Assembly: GCF_003814705.1 (NCBI RefSeq)
Contig: NZ_RKRA01000001.1
Location: 1,302,001 to 1,366,000, forward strand
Origin: Georgenia muralis
GTDB taxonomy: Bacteria; Actinomycetota; Actinomycetes; Actinomycetales; Actinomycetaceae
Length of the DNA: 64,000 nt
Reading direction: 5' to 3'
Shown here: positions 55,248 through 64,000 of the stretch, piece after piece
Position numbering within the stretch: the stretch's first letter is position 1
Layout of the letters: each line of letters opens with the position of its first letter
Notes under the pieces: generated by a model
Databases searched by the model: none
Told to the model about the DNA's origin: nothing
The model's input: the letters and a program-made list of their open reading frames with translations, nothing else
Made by a program: the position numbers and the translations under genes

Positions 55248-58200
55248 GTCCCGGCCGCAAGGGCGTCGCGGGGTCCTCCGCGGTGATGTTCGCCGGCACG
55301 CTGGTCTCGCGCTTGCTCGGCATGGTCAAGAGCCCGGTGCTGCTCGGTGCGGTCATCGGCCTCAACACCGGCGCCGCCAACGCGTTCTCGGTGTCCAACA
55401 AGCTGCCCAACCTCATCTACATGCTCATCGCCGGCGGGGTGCTCAACGCGATCCTCGTCCCGCAGATCGTGCGCGCCGTCAAGGAGGACGACGACGGCGG
55501 CCAGGTGTACGTCAACCGTCTGCTGACCCTGGGGATCGTCGTGCTCGGCACGGTCGCCACCGTCCTGACCCTCGCCTCCCCGCTGCTCGTGCGGCTCTAC
55601 GCCTCGGGCCTGCCGCCCGAGTGGTTCGACCTGGCGGTGACGTTCGGGTACTGGTGCATCCCACAGCTGTTCTTCTACGGCCTGTACACCCTGCTGGGGC
55701 AGGTCCTCAACGCCCGGGGGATCTTCGGGCCGTACATGTGGGCCCCGGTGCTCAACAACGTCGTCGCGATCGCCGGGCTCGTCCTGTACCTGCTGGTCTT
55801 CGGCGGCGTCTCGGCGCTCGACCCGGCGGATCCCAGCGTGTGGACCACCAACCGGACGGCGCTGCTGGCCGGGACCGCGTCCCTGGGCATCGTCGCGCAG
55901 GCCCTCGTCCTGCTCGTGCCGCTGCGCCGAGCGGGGTTCCGGTTCCGCCCCACCTGGGGGCTGCGCGGGTCGGCGCTGGGCCGCGCCGGCCGGGTGGCGA
56001 CGTGGGTGTTCGCGGCCCTGGCCGTCAACCAGGCCGCGTACGTGGTCGTCTCCAACGCGGCCGCCCGCGCCTCCCGGCTGGGCGGGGGCGCGCTGGACGT
56101 GCCCGGCAACGCCGGCTACGACGCCGCCTTCCTCGTCTACACCCTCCCGACGTCGCTCGTCGTCGTCTCCCTCGTGACCGCCCTCTTCACGCGCATGTCC
56201 GAGGGTGCGGCCGCCGGCGACCTGGCCAAGGTCCGCGCCGACCTCTCGGTCGGGCTGCGCACCGTGGGGGTCTTCACGGTCCTGGCGGCCGGCGCGATCA
56301 TGGTCCTCGCGCTGCCGGTCGTGCGGGTGATCTCGCCCGCGGTCACCTACCCCGAGGTGCAGTCGATCGCGCGGGTCGTCGTCGCGATGGTCGCCGGCCT
56401 GGTCGCGGTGGGGGTCTTCACGGTGGCGCAGCGGGTCTACTACGCCTTCGAGGACGCCCGCGCCCTGTTCCGCCTCCAGCTCCCCATGGTCGCCGTCCTG
56501 GCGGCGGGCGCCGCGGCGTCGATGCTCCTGCCCCCGCGGTGGACGGTGGTCGGGATCGGTGTGGCGATGGCGCTGTCCAACTGGACGGGTGCCGTGCTCA
56601 CCTACCTGGGGCTGCGCCGGCACCTGCGGACCGTCGACGGCGGACGGGTCCTGCGCACCCACGTGCGGCTGGTCCTCGCGGCCGGGCCCGCGAGCCTCGT
56701 CGGGTGGGGGCTGCTCCACCTGACCGGGACGTCCTCCGCCGAGCTGAGCGTGTGGGGCGCGCTGTGGCGGGTGGCGGTGGTCGGATCGGTCATGGTGGCG
56801 GTCTACGTGGCCCTGCTCCGCGCCCTGCACGTCGACGAGCTCGCGACCCTGGCCCGTCCCCTCGGCCGCGCGGTCACCGCAGCGGGGCGCCGCCTGCCCG
56901 GCCCGCTCGGGCGAGGGCTCGTGCGGGTGGGACAGGCGGTGACGCCCCCGGCCGCCGCGGCCGCACCCCTCGGGCGGCCCGGCCCGGACGACGACGACGA
57001 CGACGGACCCGACCACGACGGACCCGGTCGTGGGTCCGGGTCCAGCCCGAGCGACGAGCCCGGTGACAGGCCCGGCCCCGGTGACAGGCCCGGCACCGGC
57101 GTCGACGGCGGTCGCGCCGGGGTCACCGCGCCCCCGCCCCCGCCCCTCGGCGCGCCGCCGCCACCCGTGGCCGACGACCCGGCCTTGCGTACACTCGGCC
57201 ACGACCGACGCGCCGGCACGGACGCGCAGGACCCAGGAGGAGCGGCGCTGGACGTGGGCACTGAGCAGACGACCGGGACCGCCCGGCCCTTGGTGCTGGG
57301 CGGACGCTACGAGCTCGGCCGGTCCCTCCCCGCGGATGCCGCCGGCACCGAGCGGTGGCGGGCGCGCGACACCATCCTCCAGCGCGACGTCGAGGCGCTC
57401 GTCCTGACGACCGCGTTGCCGGAGGTCCTCGACGCTGCGCGGCGGGCGTCCCTCGTCGACGACCACCGGCTCGCCCACGTCCTCGACGTCGGGGGCTTCT
57501 ACGTGGTCACCGACGTCGTGTCGGGACCCGACCTCGGCGAGCTCGCCGGCCGCGGGCCCCTGCCGGCGGCGCAGGCCCGCGCGATCGTGGGCGAGTGCGC
57601 CAGCGCGCTGGAGACCGCCCGCCGACACGGCGTCCGGCACCTCGCCCTCGGCCCGGGCAGCGTGCACGTCACCCCCGACGGGCAGGTCCTCGTGACCGGG
57701 CTGGGGACCGACGCCGCCCTGCTCGGCTCGGCGGAGCCCGACGCCGACCCGCTCGCCGCCGACCGCCGCGACGCCGGTGACCTCGTCCGGCTCCTCTACC
57801 TCGCCCTGACCGGCACCTGGCCGGCCGGCGAGGGCGTCCGCCCGCCGCGCGAGCTGCGCCCCGACGTCCCCGCCGAGCTCGACGACCTCTGCGTCCGGAC
57901 CCTCCTCGAGGGGGGCGGCCCCCGCAGCACCGGTGAGCTCATCCGCGAGCTGGCCCCGTGGCGCGACGTGGACCCCGCGGCGCTGCGCCCGGCCCCTGCG
58001 GTCCCCGCCTTCACGCCCGTGCGCGGGACGGGGGCGACCGCCGTCGCCGCGGACCCGGACGACGCGCCCGTCGCGGACCCCCAGGACGCGTCCGACGACG
58101 CGTCGGCCCCCCTCGGCCCGGGTTCGCCGGGCCCGACCGGACCCGCCACGCCGACCACCTCGGCCCCGCCACCGCCACCGCCGCCGCCCGCGCACGACGA

Positions 58201-59263
58201 GGCGCCCCGGGGCGGGATCGTCACCGCGCCACGCGAGATCTCCTGGTCGCCGCGGCGCCCGGGCACCGCGGCGGCGCCAGGGTTCACCGACATCGTCGGC
58301 GGCGCGAGCGAGGACGAGGACGTACCCCACCAGGCCCGTCACAGCCGCATGACCGGCGCGCTCGTCGGACTGGGCGTCGTGGCCGGCTCCGCGGCCCGTG
58401 CCGCCGCCGCGACCGTGGCCGAGCGGGGTCGCCGCGCCGCCGACACCACCCGCCGGGGTGCGTCGACGGCCGGAGCGAGGCTGGGGCCCCTGGCCACGCA
58501 GGCCCGCACCGGTCTGGGGACGGCGGTCACGACGGGCCGTGACCGGGTGGCCGCCCGGGCGGGCGCGCGGACGGACCCGGCCGAGCGCTACAGCGACGTC
58601 GACGGACCCGAGGTGCCGTTCCCCGACCGACGCATCAACCCCACGCCCGTCGTCCTGGTCGCGTTCGCCGCGCTCGTCCTGGTCCTGTTCCTCCTCTCGG
58701 TGCGCACCCTGCTGGCGCCGCCCGAGGAGGTCACCATCCCCGACGTCGGCCCGGCCGCGACCGCCCAGGCGACCCCGGAGGCGACGGCCGCGCCCGAGCC
58801 CACCACGGAGGCTCCACCGCCCGAGCCGCCGGCAGCCACCCCGGTCATCGCCTCGCTGGCCCCGCTGGACCCGCAGGGCGACGGCGCCGAGAACCCGGAG
58901 CTGACCCCCCGCGCCACCGACGGGGACCCCGCGACCTTCTGGCGCTCACGGTCCTACGTCAACCCCGAGTACGGCATGAAGGAGGGCATCGGGCTGGCCG
59001 TGACCCTCCAGGGCAACGCCACGGTGAGCCGGGTGGAGATCGACCTGCGCGGCACCGGCGGGCTGGTGCAGATCCGCGCGACGGACCCGGGCACCCCGAC
59101 CGAGGGGGAGGTCCTGGCCGAGGGGGAGATGGGTCCGGGGTCGGTGTTCACCTTCGCCGAGCCGGTCGAGACCGACACGCTCGTGCTGTGGTTCCCGCGC
59201 CTGCCGGTGGCCGAGTCCGACGGCAGCAACCGCATCGAGCTCGGCGAGCTGCGGGTCGGGTGA
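55244..59263 (+). CDS. murJ: MurJ lipid II flippase fused to pseudokinase and extracellular C-terminal domain
   Basis: A 1339-residue protein. Residues 1-560 form the 14-helix MviN/MurJ flippase (SSAVMFAGTLVSRLLGMVKS, PNLIYMLIAGG) that moves lipid II across the membrane. A long Pro/Asp linker follows. A kinase-like domain (about 685-905) has RHLALGPGS and VTGLGTDAA where HRD and DFG should be, so it is a pseudokinase. Another linker, one helix (about 1133-1155) and a discoidin-like extracellular domain (1205-1339) complete it. The layout equals mycobacterial MviN (Rv3910), whose pseudokinase binds FhaA. Possible internal start: see 57190. Confidence 0.92.
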   Translation: MSPGRKGVAGSSAVMFAGTLVSRLLGMVKSPVLLGAVIGLNTGAANAFSVSNKLPNLIYMLIAGGVLNAILVPQIVRAVKEDDDGGQVYVNRLLTLGIVVLGTVATVLTLASPLLVRLYASGLPPEWFDLAVTFGYWCIPQLFFYGLYTLLGQVLNARGIFGPYMWAPVLNNVVAIAGLVLYLLVFGGVSALDPADPSVWTTNRTALLAGTASLGIVAQALVLLVPLRRAGFRFRPTWGLRGSALGRAGRVATWVFAALAVNQAAYVVVSNAAARASRLGGGALDVPGNAGYDAAFLVYTLPTSLVVVSLVTALFTRMSEGAAAGDLAKVRADLSVGLRTVGVFTVLAAGAIMVLALPVVRVISPAVTYPEVQSIARVVVAMVAGLVAVGVFTVAQRVYYAFEDARALFRLQLPMVAVLAAGAAASMLLPPRWTVVGIGVAMALSNWTGAVLTYLGLRRHLRTVDGGRVLRTHVRLVLAAGPASLVGWGLLHLTGTSSAELSVWGALWRVAVVGSVMVAVYVALLRALHVDELATLARPLGRAVTAAGRRLPGPLGRGLVRVGQAVTPPAAAAAPLGRPGPDDDDDDGPDHDGPGRGSGSSPSDEPGDRPGPGDRPGTGVDGGRAGVTAPPPPPLGAPPPPVADDPALRTLGHDRRAGTDAQDPGGAALDVGTEQTTGTARPLVLGGRYELGRSLPADAAGTERWRARDTILQRDVEALVLTTALPEVLDAARRASLVDDHRLAHVLDVGGFYVVTDVVSGPDLGELAGRGPLPAAQARAIVGECASALETARRHGVRHLALGPGSVHVTPDGQVLVTGLGTDAALLGSAEPDADPLAADRRDAGDLVRLLYLALTGTWPAGEGVRPPRELRPDVPAELDDLCVRTLLEGGGPRSTGELIRELAPWRDVDPAALRPAPAVPAFTPVRGTGATAVAADPDDAPVADPQDASDDASAPLGPGSPGPTGPATPTTSAPPPPPPPPAHDEAPRGGIVTAPREISWSPRRPGTAAAPGFTDIVGGASEDEDVPHQARHSRMTGALVGLGVVAGSAARAAAATVAERGRRAADTTRRGASTAGARLGPLATQARTGLGTAVTTGRDRVAARAGARTDPAERYSDVDGPEVPFPDRRINPTPVVLVAFAALVLVLFLLSVRTLLAPPEEVTIPDVGPAATAQATPEATAAPEPTTEAPPPEPPAATPVIASLAPLDPQGDGAENPELTPRATDGDPATFWRSRSYVNPEYGMKEGIGLAVTLQGNATVSRVEIDLRGTGGLVQIRATDPGTPTEGEVLAEGEMGPGSVFTFAEPVETDTLVLWFPRLPVAESDGSNRIELGELRVG
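57190..57256 (+). promoter_or_regulatory. Possible internal promoter and start within murJ
   Basis: TACACT (57190-57195) resembles a -10 box. AGGAGGAG (57235-57242) precedes an in-frame GTG at 57254. Initiation here would give a separate protein of about 670 residues holding the pseudokinase, helix and discoidin-like domain. In some actinobacteria these are separate genes. Confidence 0.4.
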
Positions 59264-59274
59264 CCCAGGGGCCC

Positions 59275-59300
59275 GGAAGAACTCGGGCCTACGATCTGTT
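59275..59300 (+). promoter_or_regulatory. SigR-type promoter of trxB-trxA
   Basis: GGAAG (59275-59279), an 18-nt spacer and GTT (59298-59300) match the GGAAT-N18/19-GTT promoters used by the thiol-stress sigma factor SigR/SigH, whose regulon includes trxBA. A TACGAT housekeeping-like -10 also lies inside the spacer. Confidence 0.55.
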
Positions 59301-59338
59301 GCAGACAACGGACCATCGTCGAGACAAACCGAGGACAC

Positions 59339-60415
59339 ATGACTTCGAACGCCTTCTCCTCCGCCCTGGGCGCCCTCTCGGGCCTGGTCACGGGCGCCGA
59401 GGCCGCCGCCGAGAACGGCCACCGCGCCGCCGAGGTGCGCGACGTCATCATCGTCGGCTCGGGCCCGGCCGGGTACACGGCCGCCGTCTACGGCGCCCGT
59501 GCCAACCTGCGCCCCCTCGTGTTCGCCGGCTCCGTCACCGCCGGCGGCGCGCTGATGAACACCACCGAGGTCGAGAACTTCCCCGGCTTCCCCGAGGGCA
59601 TCCTCGGCCCGCAGCTCATGGAGAACATGCAGGCCCAGGCCGAGCGGTTCGGCGCCGAGGTCCGGTACGAGGACGTCGTCTCGGTGGACCTCACCGGCGA
59701 GACGAAGACCGTGACCACCGACGACGGCGACACCTTCGCCGCGCGGACGGTCATCCTGGCCAACGGCTCCGAGTACAAGGAGATCGGTCTGCCCGCGGAA
59801 AAGACCCTCTCCGGCAAGGGCGTCTCCTACTGCGCCACCTGCGACGGGTTCTTCTTCCGCGACCAGCACATCGTCGTCGTCGGCGGCGGTGACTCCGCCA
59901 TGGAGGAGGCGACCTTCCTCACGCGCTTCGCCTCCAAGGTCACGGTCGTCCACCGCCGCGACGAGCTGCGCGCCTCGAAGATCATGGCCGAGCGCGCGCT
60001 GGGCAACGACAAGATCGAGTTCGCCTGGAACTCCGTCGTCTCCGCCATCCACGGCGAGGACAAGGTCACGGGCGTCACCCTGACCGACACCGTCACCGGG
60101 CAGACCCGCGAGCTCGACGCCACCGGCGTCTTCGTGGCCATCGGGCACGTCCCGCGCACCGGCATCCTCACCGGTCAGGTGGACCTCGACGACTCCGGCT
60201 ACATCAAGGTCGACTCCCCGACGACGCTGACGAACATCCCCGGCGTCTTCGCGTGCGGCGACGCCGTCGACCACACCTACCGCCAGGCGATCACCGCCGC
60301 GGGCACCGGCTGCTCCGCCGCCCTGGACGCCGAGCGCTACCTCGCCGTCCTGGACGAGGCGGGCGAGCCCGCGACCGACGCCTCGCAGACCCCGCAGGGC
60401 GACGTCCTCGTCTGA
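59339..60415 (+). CDS. trxB: Thioredoxin reductase
   Basis: A 358-residue FAD/NADPH enzyme that reduces thioredoxin. The FAD motif is [14 protein letters not shown], the active pair C165-A-T-C168, the NADPH motif [13 protein letters not shown], and the late FAD motif [16 protein letters not shown]. The first 33 residues (MTSNAFSS onward) are an Ala-rich extension absent from most TrxB. A GTG at 59437 would give the usual length, but GAGG precedes ATG 59339. It is followed by trxA 78 bp later. Confidence 0.94.
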   Translation: MTSNAFSSALGALSGLVTGAEAAAENGHRAAEVRDVIIVGSGPAGYTAAVYGARANLRPLVFAGSVTAGGALMNTTEVENFPGFPEGILGPQLMENMQAQAERFGAEVRYEDVVSVDLTGETKTVTTDDGDTFAARTVILANGSEYKEIGLPAEKTLSGKGVSYCATCDGFFFRDQHIVVVGGGDSAMEEATFLTRFASKVTVVHRRDELRASKIMAERALGNDKIEFAWNSVVSAIHGEDKVTGVTLTDTVTGQTRELDATGVFVAIGHVPRTGILTGQVDLDDSGYIKVDSPTTLTNIPGVFACGDAVDHTYRQAITAAGTGCSAALDAERYLAVLDEAGEPATDASQTPQGDVLV

Positions 60416-60493
60416 CCTCGGCCCGGCGGGACGACGCACGCGCGCGTCCTGCCGGTTCGTCACCACCCCACCACCGAACGACCAGGAGAGCCC

Positions 60494-60820
60494 GTGAGCA
60501 ACGTCACCGCCGTCACCGACGCCACCTTCGACGCGGAGGTGCTGCAGTCGGACAAGCCCGTCCTGGTGGACTTCTGGGCCACCTGGTGCGCCCCGTGCCG
60601 CCAGATGGAGCCCATCGTCGACGAGCTCGCCGCGCAGCACGGCGAGAAGATGAAGTTCGCCAAGCTCGACGCCGACTCCAACCCCGCGACGGTGGGGAAG
60701 TACGGGATCGTCTCGATCCCGACGTTCAACGTCTACCAGGGCGGCGAGCTCGTGAAGTCGATCGTCGGTGGCCAGCCCAAGAAGCGCTTCGCCGCTCAGC
60801 TCGCCGAGTTCCTCGACTGA
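60494..60820 (+). CDS. trxA: Thioredoxin
   Basis: A 108-residue thioredoxin with the active site W31-C32-A-P-C35, the cis-Pro segment SIPTFNVYQGG and the GGQPKKRF end. It passes electrons from TrxB to cell disulfides. GTG 60494 follows CAGGAGAG. It is in operon with trxB under a SigR-like promoter. Confidence 0.96.
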   Translation: MSNVTAVTDATFDAEVLQSDKPVLVDFWATWCAPCRQMEPIVDELAAQHGEKMKFAKLDADSNPATVGKYGIVSIPTFNVYQGGELVKSIVGGQPKKRFAAQLAEFLD

Positions 60821-60872
60821 GCACCGCCACGCGTCCCTAGGCCGGTAGGGCCTGCGGCCTCGCCGGACGCGC

Positions 60873-60907
60873 CGCCCCGCCGTCCCGCCCGGCGAGGCGG
60901 CGGGGCG
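60873..60907 (+). terminator. Hairpin after trxA
   Basis: CGCCCCGCCG and CGGCGGGGCG form ten perfect pairs around a 15-nt loop, 53 bp after the trxA stop. No U-tract follows. Confidence 0.65.
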
Positions 60908-60983
60908 TCGGGGCCGCGGACGGTGGCAGACTGCACGGGTCGACCGCGGCACGCGCGGCGTCACCGATGCGAGGGGAACCACG

Positions 60984-62348
60984 ATGAGCGCTCAGGGTGC
61001 GCAGGCAGGGCAGGGCAGGCACGGCAGGGGCGTTGCCGCTGCTGCCGCCGCCGCCCGCGCCGGCACCCGCCTGGACCCCTGGTTCGCCAGCTATGCCGAG
61101 CGTGCGCACGGCATGCGCGCCTCCGAGGTGCGCTCGCTCTTCGCCGTCGCCAACCGGCCCGAGGTGGTCTCCCTGGCCGGGGGGATGCCCAACATCGACG
61201 GCCTGCCGCTGGACTTCCTCGCCGAGATGACCGCGAAGCTCCTGCGTGAGCGCGGGGCCCGGGCCCTGCAGTACGGCGGCGGCCAGGGCGAGGAGGAGCT
61301 CCGCGAGCAGATCGTGGAGGTCATGCGCTACGACCACGTCCACGCCCATCCCGACGACGTCGTCGTCACCACGGGCTCGCAGCAGGCGCTCGACCTCGTC
61401 ACCGAGATCTTCGTCGACCCCGGGGACGTCGTCGTCGCCGAGGCCCCGAGCTACGTGGGGGCCCTCGGCGTCTTCCGTGCCTACCAGGCCGACGTGGTCC
61501 ACGTGCCGATGGACGACGACGGCCTGGTGCCCGAGGAGCTCGAGCGCACCCTCACCGAGCTCGAGCGGGCCGGCCGCCGGGTGAAGTTCCTGTATACGGT
61601 GCCCAACTTCCACAACCCCGCCGGCGTGAGCCTCTCCCTCGAGCGCCGCCCCCAGATCGTCGAGATCTGCCGCCGGCACCACGTCCTGGTCCTCGAGGAC
61701 AACCCGTACGGCCTCCTCGGGTTCGACGCCGACCCGCTGCCGTCGCTCAAGAGCTTCGACTCCGACGCCGTCGTCTACCTCGGCTCGTTCTCCAAGACCT
61801 TCGCCCCGGGCTACCGGGTCGGGTGGGCGCTGGCCCCGCACGCGGTCCGTGAGAAGCTGGTGCTGGCGAGCGAGTCCGCGATCCTCTCGCCCACGATGAT
61901 GGGTCAGCTCTCCATCGCCACCTACCTCACCACGTACGACTGGTACGGCCAGGTCAAGCAGTACCGGTCCATGTACCGCGAGCGTCGCGACGCCATGCTG
62001 GGGGCGCTGGCCGAGCACCTCCCGCAGACGCGCTGGACCGTGCCGACCGGCGGCTTCTACACGTGGGTGACGCTCCCCGACGGTCTCGACGCCCAGGCCA
62101 TGCTTCCCCGCGCCGTCACCAACCTCGTCGCCTACGTCTCGGGCACCGCGTTCTACGCCGACGGGCAGGGCCGGGACCACATGCGCCTGTCGTTCTGCTA
62201 CCCGACGCCCGACCGCATCCGCGAGGGCGTACGCCGGCTCTCGACGGTCATCCACGCCGAGAGCGAGCTCGTGGACATGTTCGGCACGCACCCGCACGCC
62301 CGCCGAGACGACGACGGCGTGGAGACGCCGTCGCCGGACCAGATCTGA
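60984..62348 (+). CDS. PLP-dependent class I/II aminotransferase (2-aminoadipate/aromatic type)
   Basis: A 454-residue fold-type I aminotransferase. It contains VVSLAGGMPNIDGLP, ALQYGGGQGEEELREQI, TTGSQQALDLV, the PLP-phosphate region and the Schiff-base Lys271 in SFSKTFAPGYRVGW. The closest named relatives are 2-aminoadipate or aromatic/branched-chain transaminases; no GntR domain is present, so it is not MocR. The N-terminal 35 residues are Ala/Gly-rich. GAGGGGAA precedes the ATG. It lies 13 bp before the Ddl-like gene, so the two are probably cotranscribed. Confidence 0.88.
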   Translation: MSAQGAQAGQGRHGRGVAAAAAAARAGTRLDPWFASYAERAHGMRASEVRSLFAVANRPEVVSLAGGMPNIDGLPLDFLAEMTAKLLRERGARALQYGGGQGEEELREQIVEVMRYDHVHAHPDDVVVTTGSQQALDLVTEIFVDPGDVVVAEAPSYVGALGVFRAYQADVVHVPMDDDGLVPEELERTLTELERAGRRVKFLYTVPNFHNPAGVSLSLERRPQIVEICRRHHVLVLEDNPYGLLGFDADPLPSLKSFDSDAVVYLGSFSKTFAPGYRVGWALAPHAVREKLVLASESAILSPTMMGQLSIATYLTTYDWYGQVKQYRSMYRERRDAMLGALAEHLPQTRWTVPTGGFYTWVTLPDGLDAQAMLPRAVTNLVAYVSGTAFYADGQGRDHMRLSFCYPTPDRIREGVRRLSTVIHAESELVDMFGTHPHARRDDDGVETPSPDQI

Positions 62349-62361
62349 CGATCGGAGAGCG

Positions 62362-63336
62362 ATGTCCCAGCACACGCACGAGCCCAGCGGCGCGGCAGGC
62401 GGCCCGCTGACCGTCGCCATCCTCGCCGGGGGCCTCTCGCACGAGCGGGACGTCTCCCTGCGCTCCGGACGACGGGTCGCCGGGGTCCTGCGCGACCAGG
62501 GCGTCCACGTGGAGGTCCTCGACGTCGACTCGTCGCTGATCCCCACCCTGGAGGCCATGCGGCCGGACGTCGTGTGGCCGCTCGTGCACGGCTCCACGGG
62601 CGAGGACGGCTCGCTCCAGGACCTCCTGAGCCTGCTCGGCGTGCCGTTCGTGGGCACGGACGCCACGGGCTGCCGGCGCGCGTCGCTCAAGCCGGTCGCG
62701 AAGTCGCTCCTCGCCGCCGTGGGGGTCGCCACGCCCGTGCACGTGGCGCTGCCCCAGGCGCTCTTCCGCGAGGTGGGGGCGCAGCGGGTCCTGGCCGCCG
62801 TCGTCGCCCGGCTCGGCCTGCCCCTGGTGGTCAAGCCCGCCGGCGGCGGCTCCGCGCTCGGGGTCACCGTGGTCACCGACGCCCGCGAGCTGCCCGAGGC
62901 CATGGTCGACTGCTTCGCCTACGGCGACGTCGCCCTCATCGAGCGCGCGGTCTCCGGCACCGAGGTCGCCGTCTCGGTGGTGGACACCGGTGACGGCCCG
63001 CGGGCGCTCCCTCCGGTCGAGATCGTCACCGACGGTCCCTACGACTACGACGCCCGGTACAACGCCGGCCGGAGCGAGTACTTCGTGCCCGCGCGGCTCG
63101 ACGACCCCGGGGCGGCCGCCGTCGCCGACCTCGCGGTCACCGTGCACACGACGCTGGGGCTCCGTCACCTCTCGCGGACGGACATGATCCTCGACGAGGC
63201 GGGAACGGCCTGGTTCCTCGACGCCAACGTCGCCCCTGGCATGACCGAGACCTCGCTCTTCCCACAGGCGGCCCAGGCCGCCGGGCACCCCGAGCAGCTC
63301 TACCTCGCGATCGTCCGCGCCGCCCTCGCGGGCTGA
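62362..63336 (+). CDS. D-alanine-D-alanine ligase-like ATP-grasp protein
   Basis: A 324-residue ATP-grasp ligase. AILAGGLSHERDVSLRSG and LVHGSTGEDGSLQDLL match the N-lobe of Ddl. LVVKPAGGGSALGV is the ATP-binding loop and SEYFVPARL precedes the metal site. In the metal site the usual E-x-N is D-A-N (LDANVAPGMTETS), with Asp replacing Glu. This copy next to parB is often annotated as Ddl in actinobacteria, but it may be a paralogue that joins other amino acids. It follows the aminotransferase by 13 bp. Confidence 0.85.
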   Translation: MSQHTHEPSGAAGGPLTVAILAGGLSHERDVSLRSGRRVAGVLRDQGVHVEVLDVDSSLIPTLEAMRPDVVWPLVHGSTGEDGSLQDLLSLLGVPFVGTDATGCRRASLKPVAKSLLAAVGVATPVHVALPQALFREVGAQRVLAAVVARLGLPLVVKPAGGGSALGVTVVTDARELPEAMVDCFAYGDVALIERAVSGTEVAVSVVDTGDGPRALPPVEIVTDGPYDYDARYNAGRSEYFVPARLDDPGAAAVADLAVTVHTTLGLRHLSRTDMILDEAGTAWFLDANVAPGMTETSLFPQAAQAAGHPEQLYLAIVRAALAG

Positions 63337-63381
63337 GCACCCCGCGGGCCCGTCCCGAGGCGGGTTCGCCGCACGCGGGCG

Positions 63382-63426
63382 GCGACGCCGGCGGTCCCGC
63401 CCCACGCGGGACCGGTCCGGCGTCGC
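63382..63426. terminator. Bidirectional hairpin between ddl-like gene and parB
   Basis: GCGACGCCGG and CCGGCGTCGC form the outer stem, GGTCCCGC and GCGGGACC the inner one, with small bulges and a CCCAC loop. It sits between two convergent stops and likely serves both genes. Confidence 0.75.
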
Positions 63427-63451
63427 AGCTACCGGGCCTGCCGGCGCCGGG

Positions 63452-64000
63452 TCAGTCCCGGTCCGTCACGAGCTGGGCCTCGCCGGGAGCGAGGACCTCG
63501 AGAATCCTGTTGAGGTCCTCGACGCTGGCGAACTCGATGGCGATCCGGCCCTTGCGCTGCCCGAGGTTGACCTTGACCCGCGTGTCGAGCCGGTCCGCCA
63601 GCCGGGTCGCGAGGCGGTTGAGCGCCTCGGTGTGCTCCCCGGCCCGGGGACGACGCCGCATCTCCGGTGCCACCGGCTCATCACCAAGGGCGACGATCTC
63701 CTCCGTGGCGCGCACGCTGAGACCCTCGGCGACGATCTTCTGCGCCAGGCGCTCCATCGCGCCGCCGTCGGAAAGGCCCAGGAGAGCCCTGGCGTGCCCC
63801 GCCGAGAGCACGCCGGCGGCCACCCGACGCTGGACGAGCGGGGGGAGCTTGAGCAGCCGGAGCGTGTTCGAGATCTGCGGACGAGACCGGGCGATCCGCG
63901 CCGCGAGCTCGTCGTGGGTGCACCCGAAGTCCTCAAGCAGGGCCTGGTAGGCGGCCGCCTCCTCGAGCGGGTTGAGCTGGGCCCGGTGGAGGTTCTCGAG
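63452..64000 (-). CDS. parB: ParB chromosome partitioning protein, C-terminal part
   Basis: The C-terminal 182 residues are visible; the gene continues past the right edge. [19 protein letters not shown] begins the visible part. A helix-turn-helix follows ([25 protein letters not shown], in two family blocks), then the [12 protein letters not shown] segment and a C-terminal dimer domain ending in a [18 protein letters not shown] strand. ParB binds parS sites and loads SMC near the origin. parA should lie beyond the window on the same strand. Confidence 0.95.
   Translation of the reverse strand, partial: LENLHRAQLNPLEEAAAYQALLEDFGCTHDELAARIARSRPQISNTLRLLKLPPLVQRRVAAGVLSAGHARALLGLSDGGAMERLAQKIVAEGLSVRATEEIVALGDEPVAPEMRRRPRAGEHTEALNRLATRLADRLDTRVKVNLGQRKGRIAIEFASVEDLNRILEVLAPGEAQLVTDRD

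Noticed and set aside
52772-58342. A 1856-codon open frame on the minus strand opposite DUF6049 and murJ
   Set aside because: It is a by-product of GC-rich codon use. The plus-strand genes have clear domains and overlapping starts, while the antisense translation is low complexity without motifs.

Overview
The window is very GC-rich DNA with GTG and TTG starts, short gaps and many leaderless genes, which points to an actinobacterium. Gene order pcnA | NUDIX (mutT4-like) - DUF6049 - murJ - trxB - trxA - aminotransferase - ddl-like | parB matches the replication-origin side of actinobacterial chromosomes (compare the M. tuberculosis Rv3907c-Rv3917c block). The block rpsF-ssb-rpsR-rplI with dnaB, a class A PBP and PadR-ino1 belongs to the same neighbourhood. 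A member of Micrococcales (for example a Georgenia/Beutenbergia/Cellulomonas relative) is my best guess; this is inferred from memory of gene order, not from a search. No rRNA, tRNA, insertion sequence, prophage or CRISPR array was seen.

Layout. 1-9.5 kb: the 5' end of a GH13 sucrose-phosphorylase-like gene, a large secreted subtilase, a PIG-L deacetylase, a sucrase/ferredoxin-like protein, a two-gene CPA2 cation/proton antiporter, an AI-2E-type permease and RNase Z. 9.5-16 kb: sulfur handling. A rhodanese, a persulfide-dioxygenase-like/rhodanese protein, a TauE exporter and a NiCoT transporter lie behind a perfect CsoR/CstR-type palindrome; a ferritin-like DUF2202 protein and a SufE/sulfurtransferase pair follow. 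16-27 kb: SRAP abasic-site protein, lipoprotein, S9 peptidase, GuaB1, a YihY-type membrane protein, EamA exporter, LLM oxidoreductase, VKOR-like protein, and an MFS pump with an ArsR-rhodanese fusion regulator. 27-31 kb: a less understood accessory patch with a Cys-rich 86-residue protein, an AIM24 protein with a divergent partner, a small acidic protein and a stand-alone LanC-like barrel. 31-44 kb: IMPase, aldo/keto reductase, dnaB interrupted by an intein, MATE pump, two VOC proteins, the S6 operon, a class A PBP with calcium-type repeats, and PadR-ino1. 44-50 kb: a frameshifted AbiEi-like gene, intergenic repeats, a P-type ATPase and an MFS protein. 50-64 kb: endonuclease V-like glycosylase, CCA-adding enzyme, NUDIX, DUF6049, MurJ-pseudokinase, thioredoxin system, aminotransferase, Ddl-like ligase and the C-terminal part of ParB.

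The most notable object is the dnaB intein at 33198-34439. It begins with Ala and carries the W67-C393-T412 triplet expected of class 3 inteins. It sits in the helicase P-loop and holds a LAGLIDADG endonuclease with two extra zinc-knuckle modules. The exon just upstream of it uses unusual AT-rich codons, as expected of a co-conversion tract. Other points worth a look: a cluster of DnaA-box-like 9-mers in front of dnaB, TSP3-like repeats on a PBP, a murJ-pseudokinase fusion with an internal start, a 16-bp palindrome that recurs about 30 kb away, an orphan CstR-type operator, and a leaderless upstream ORF coupled to an MFS gene.
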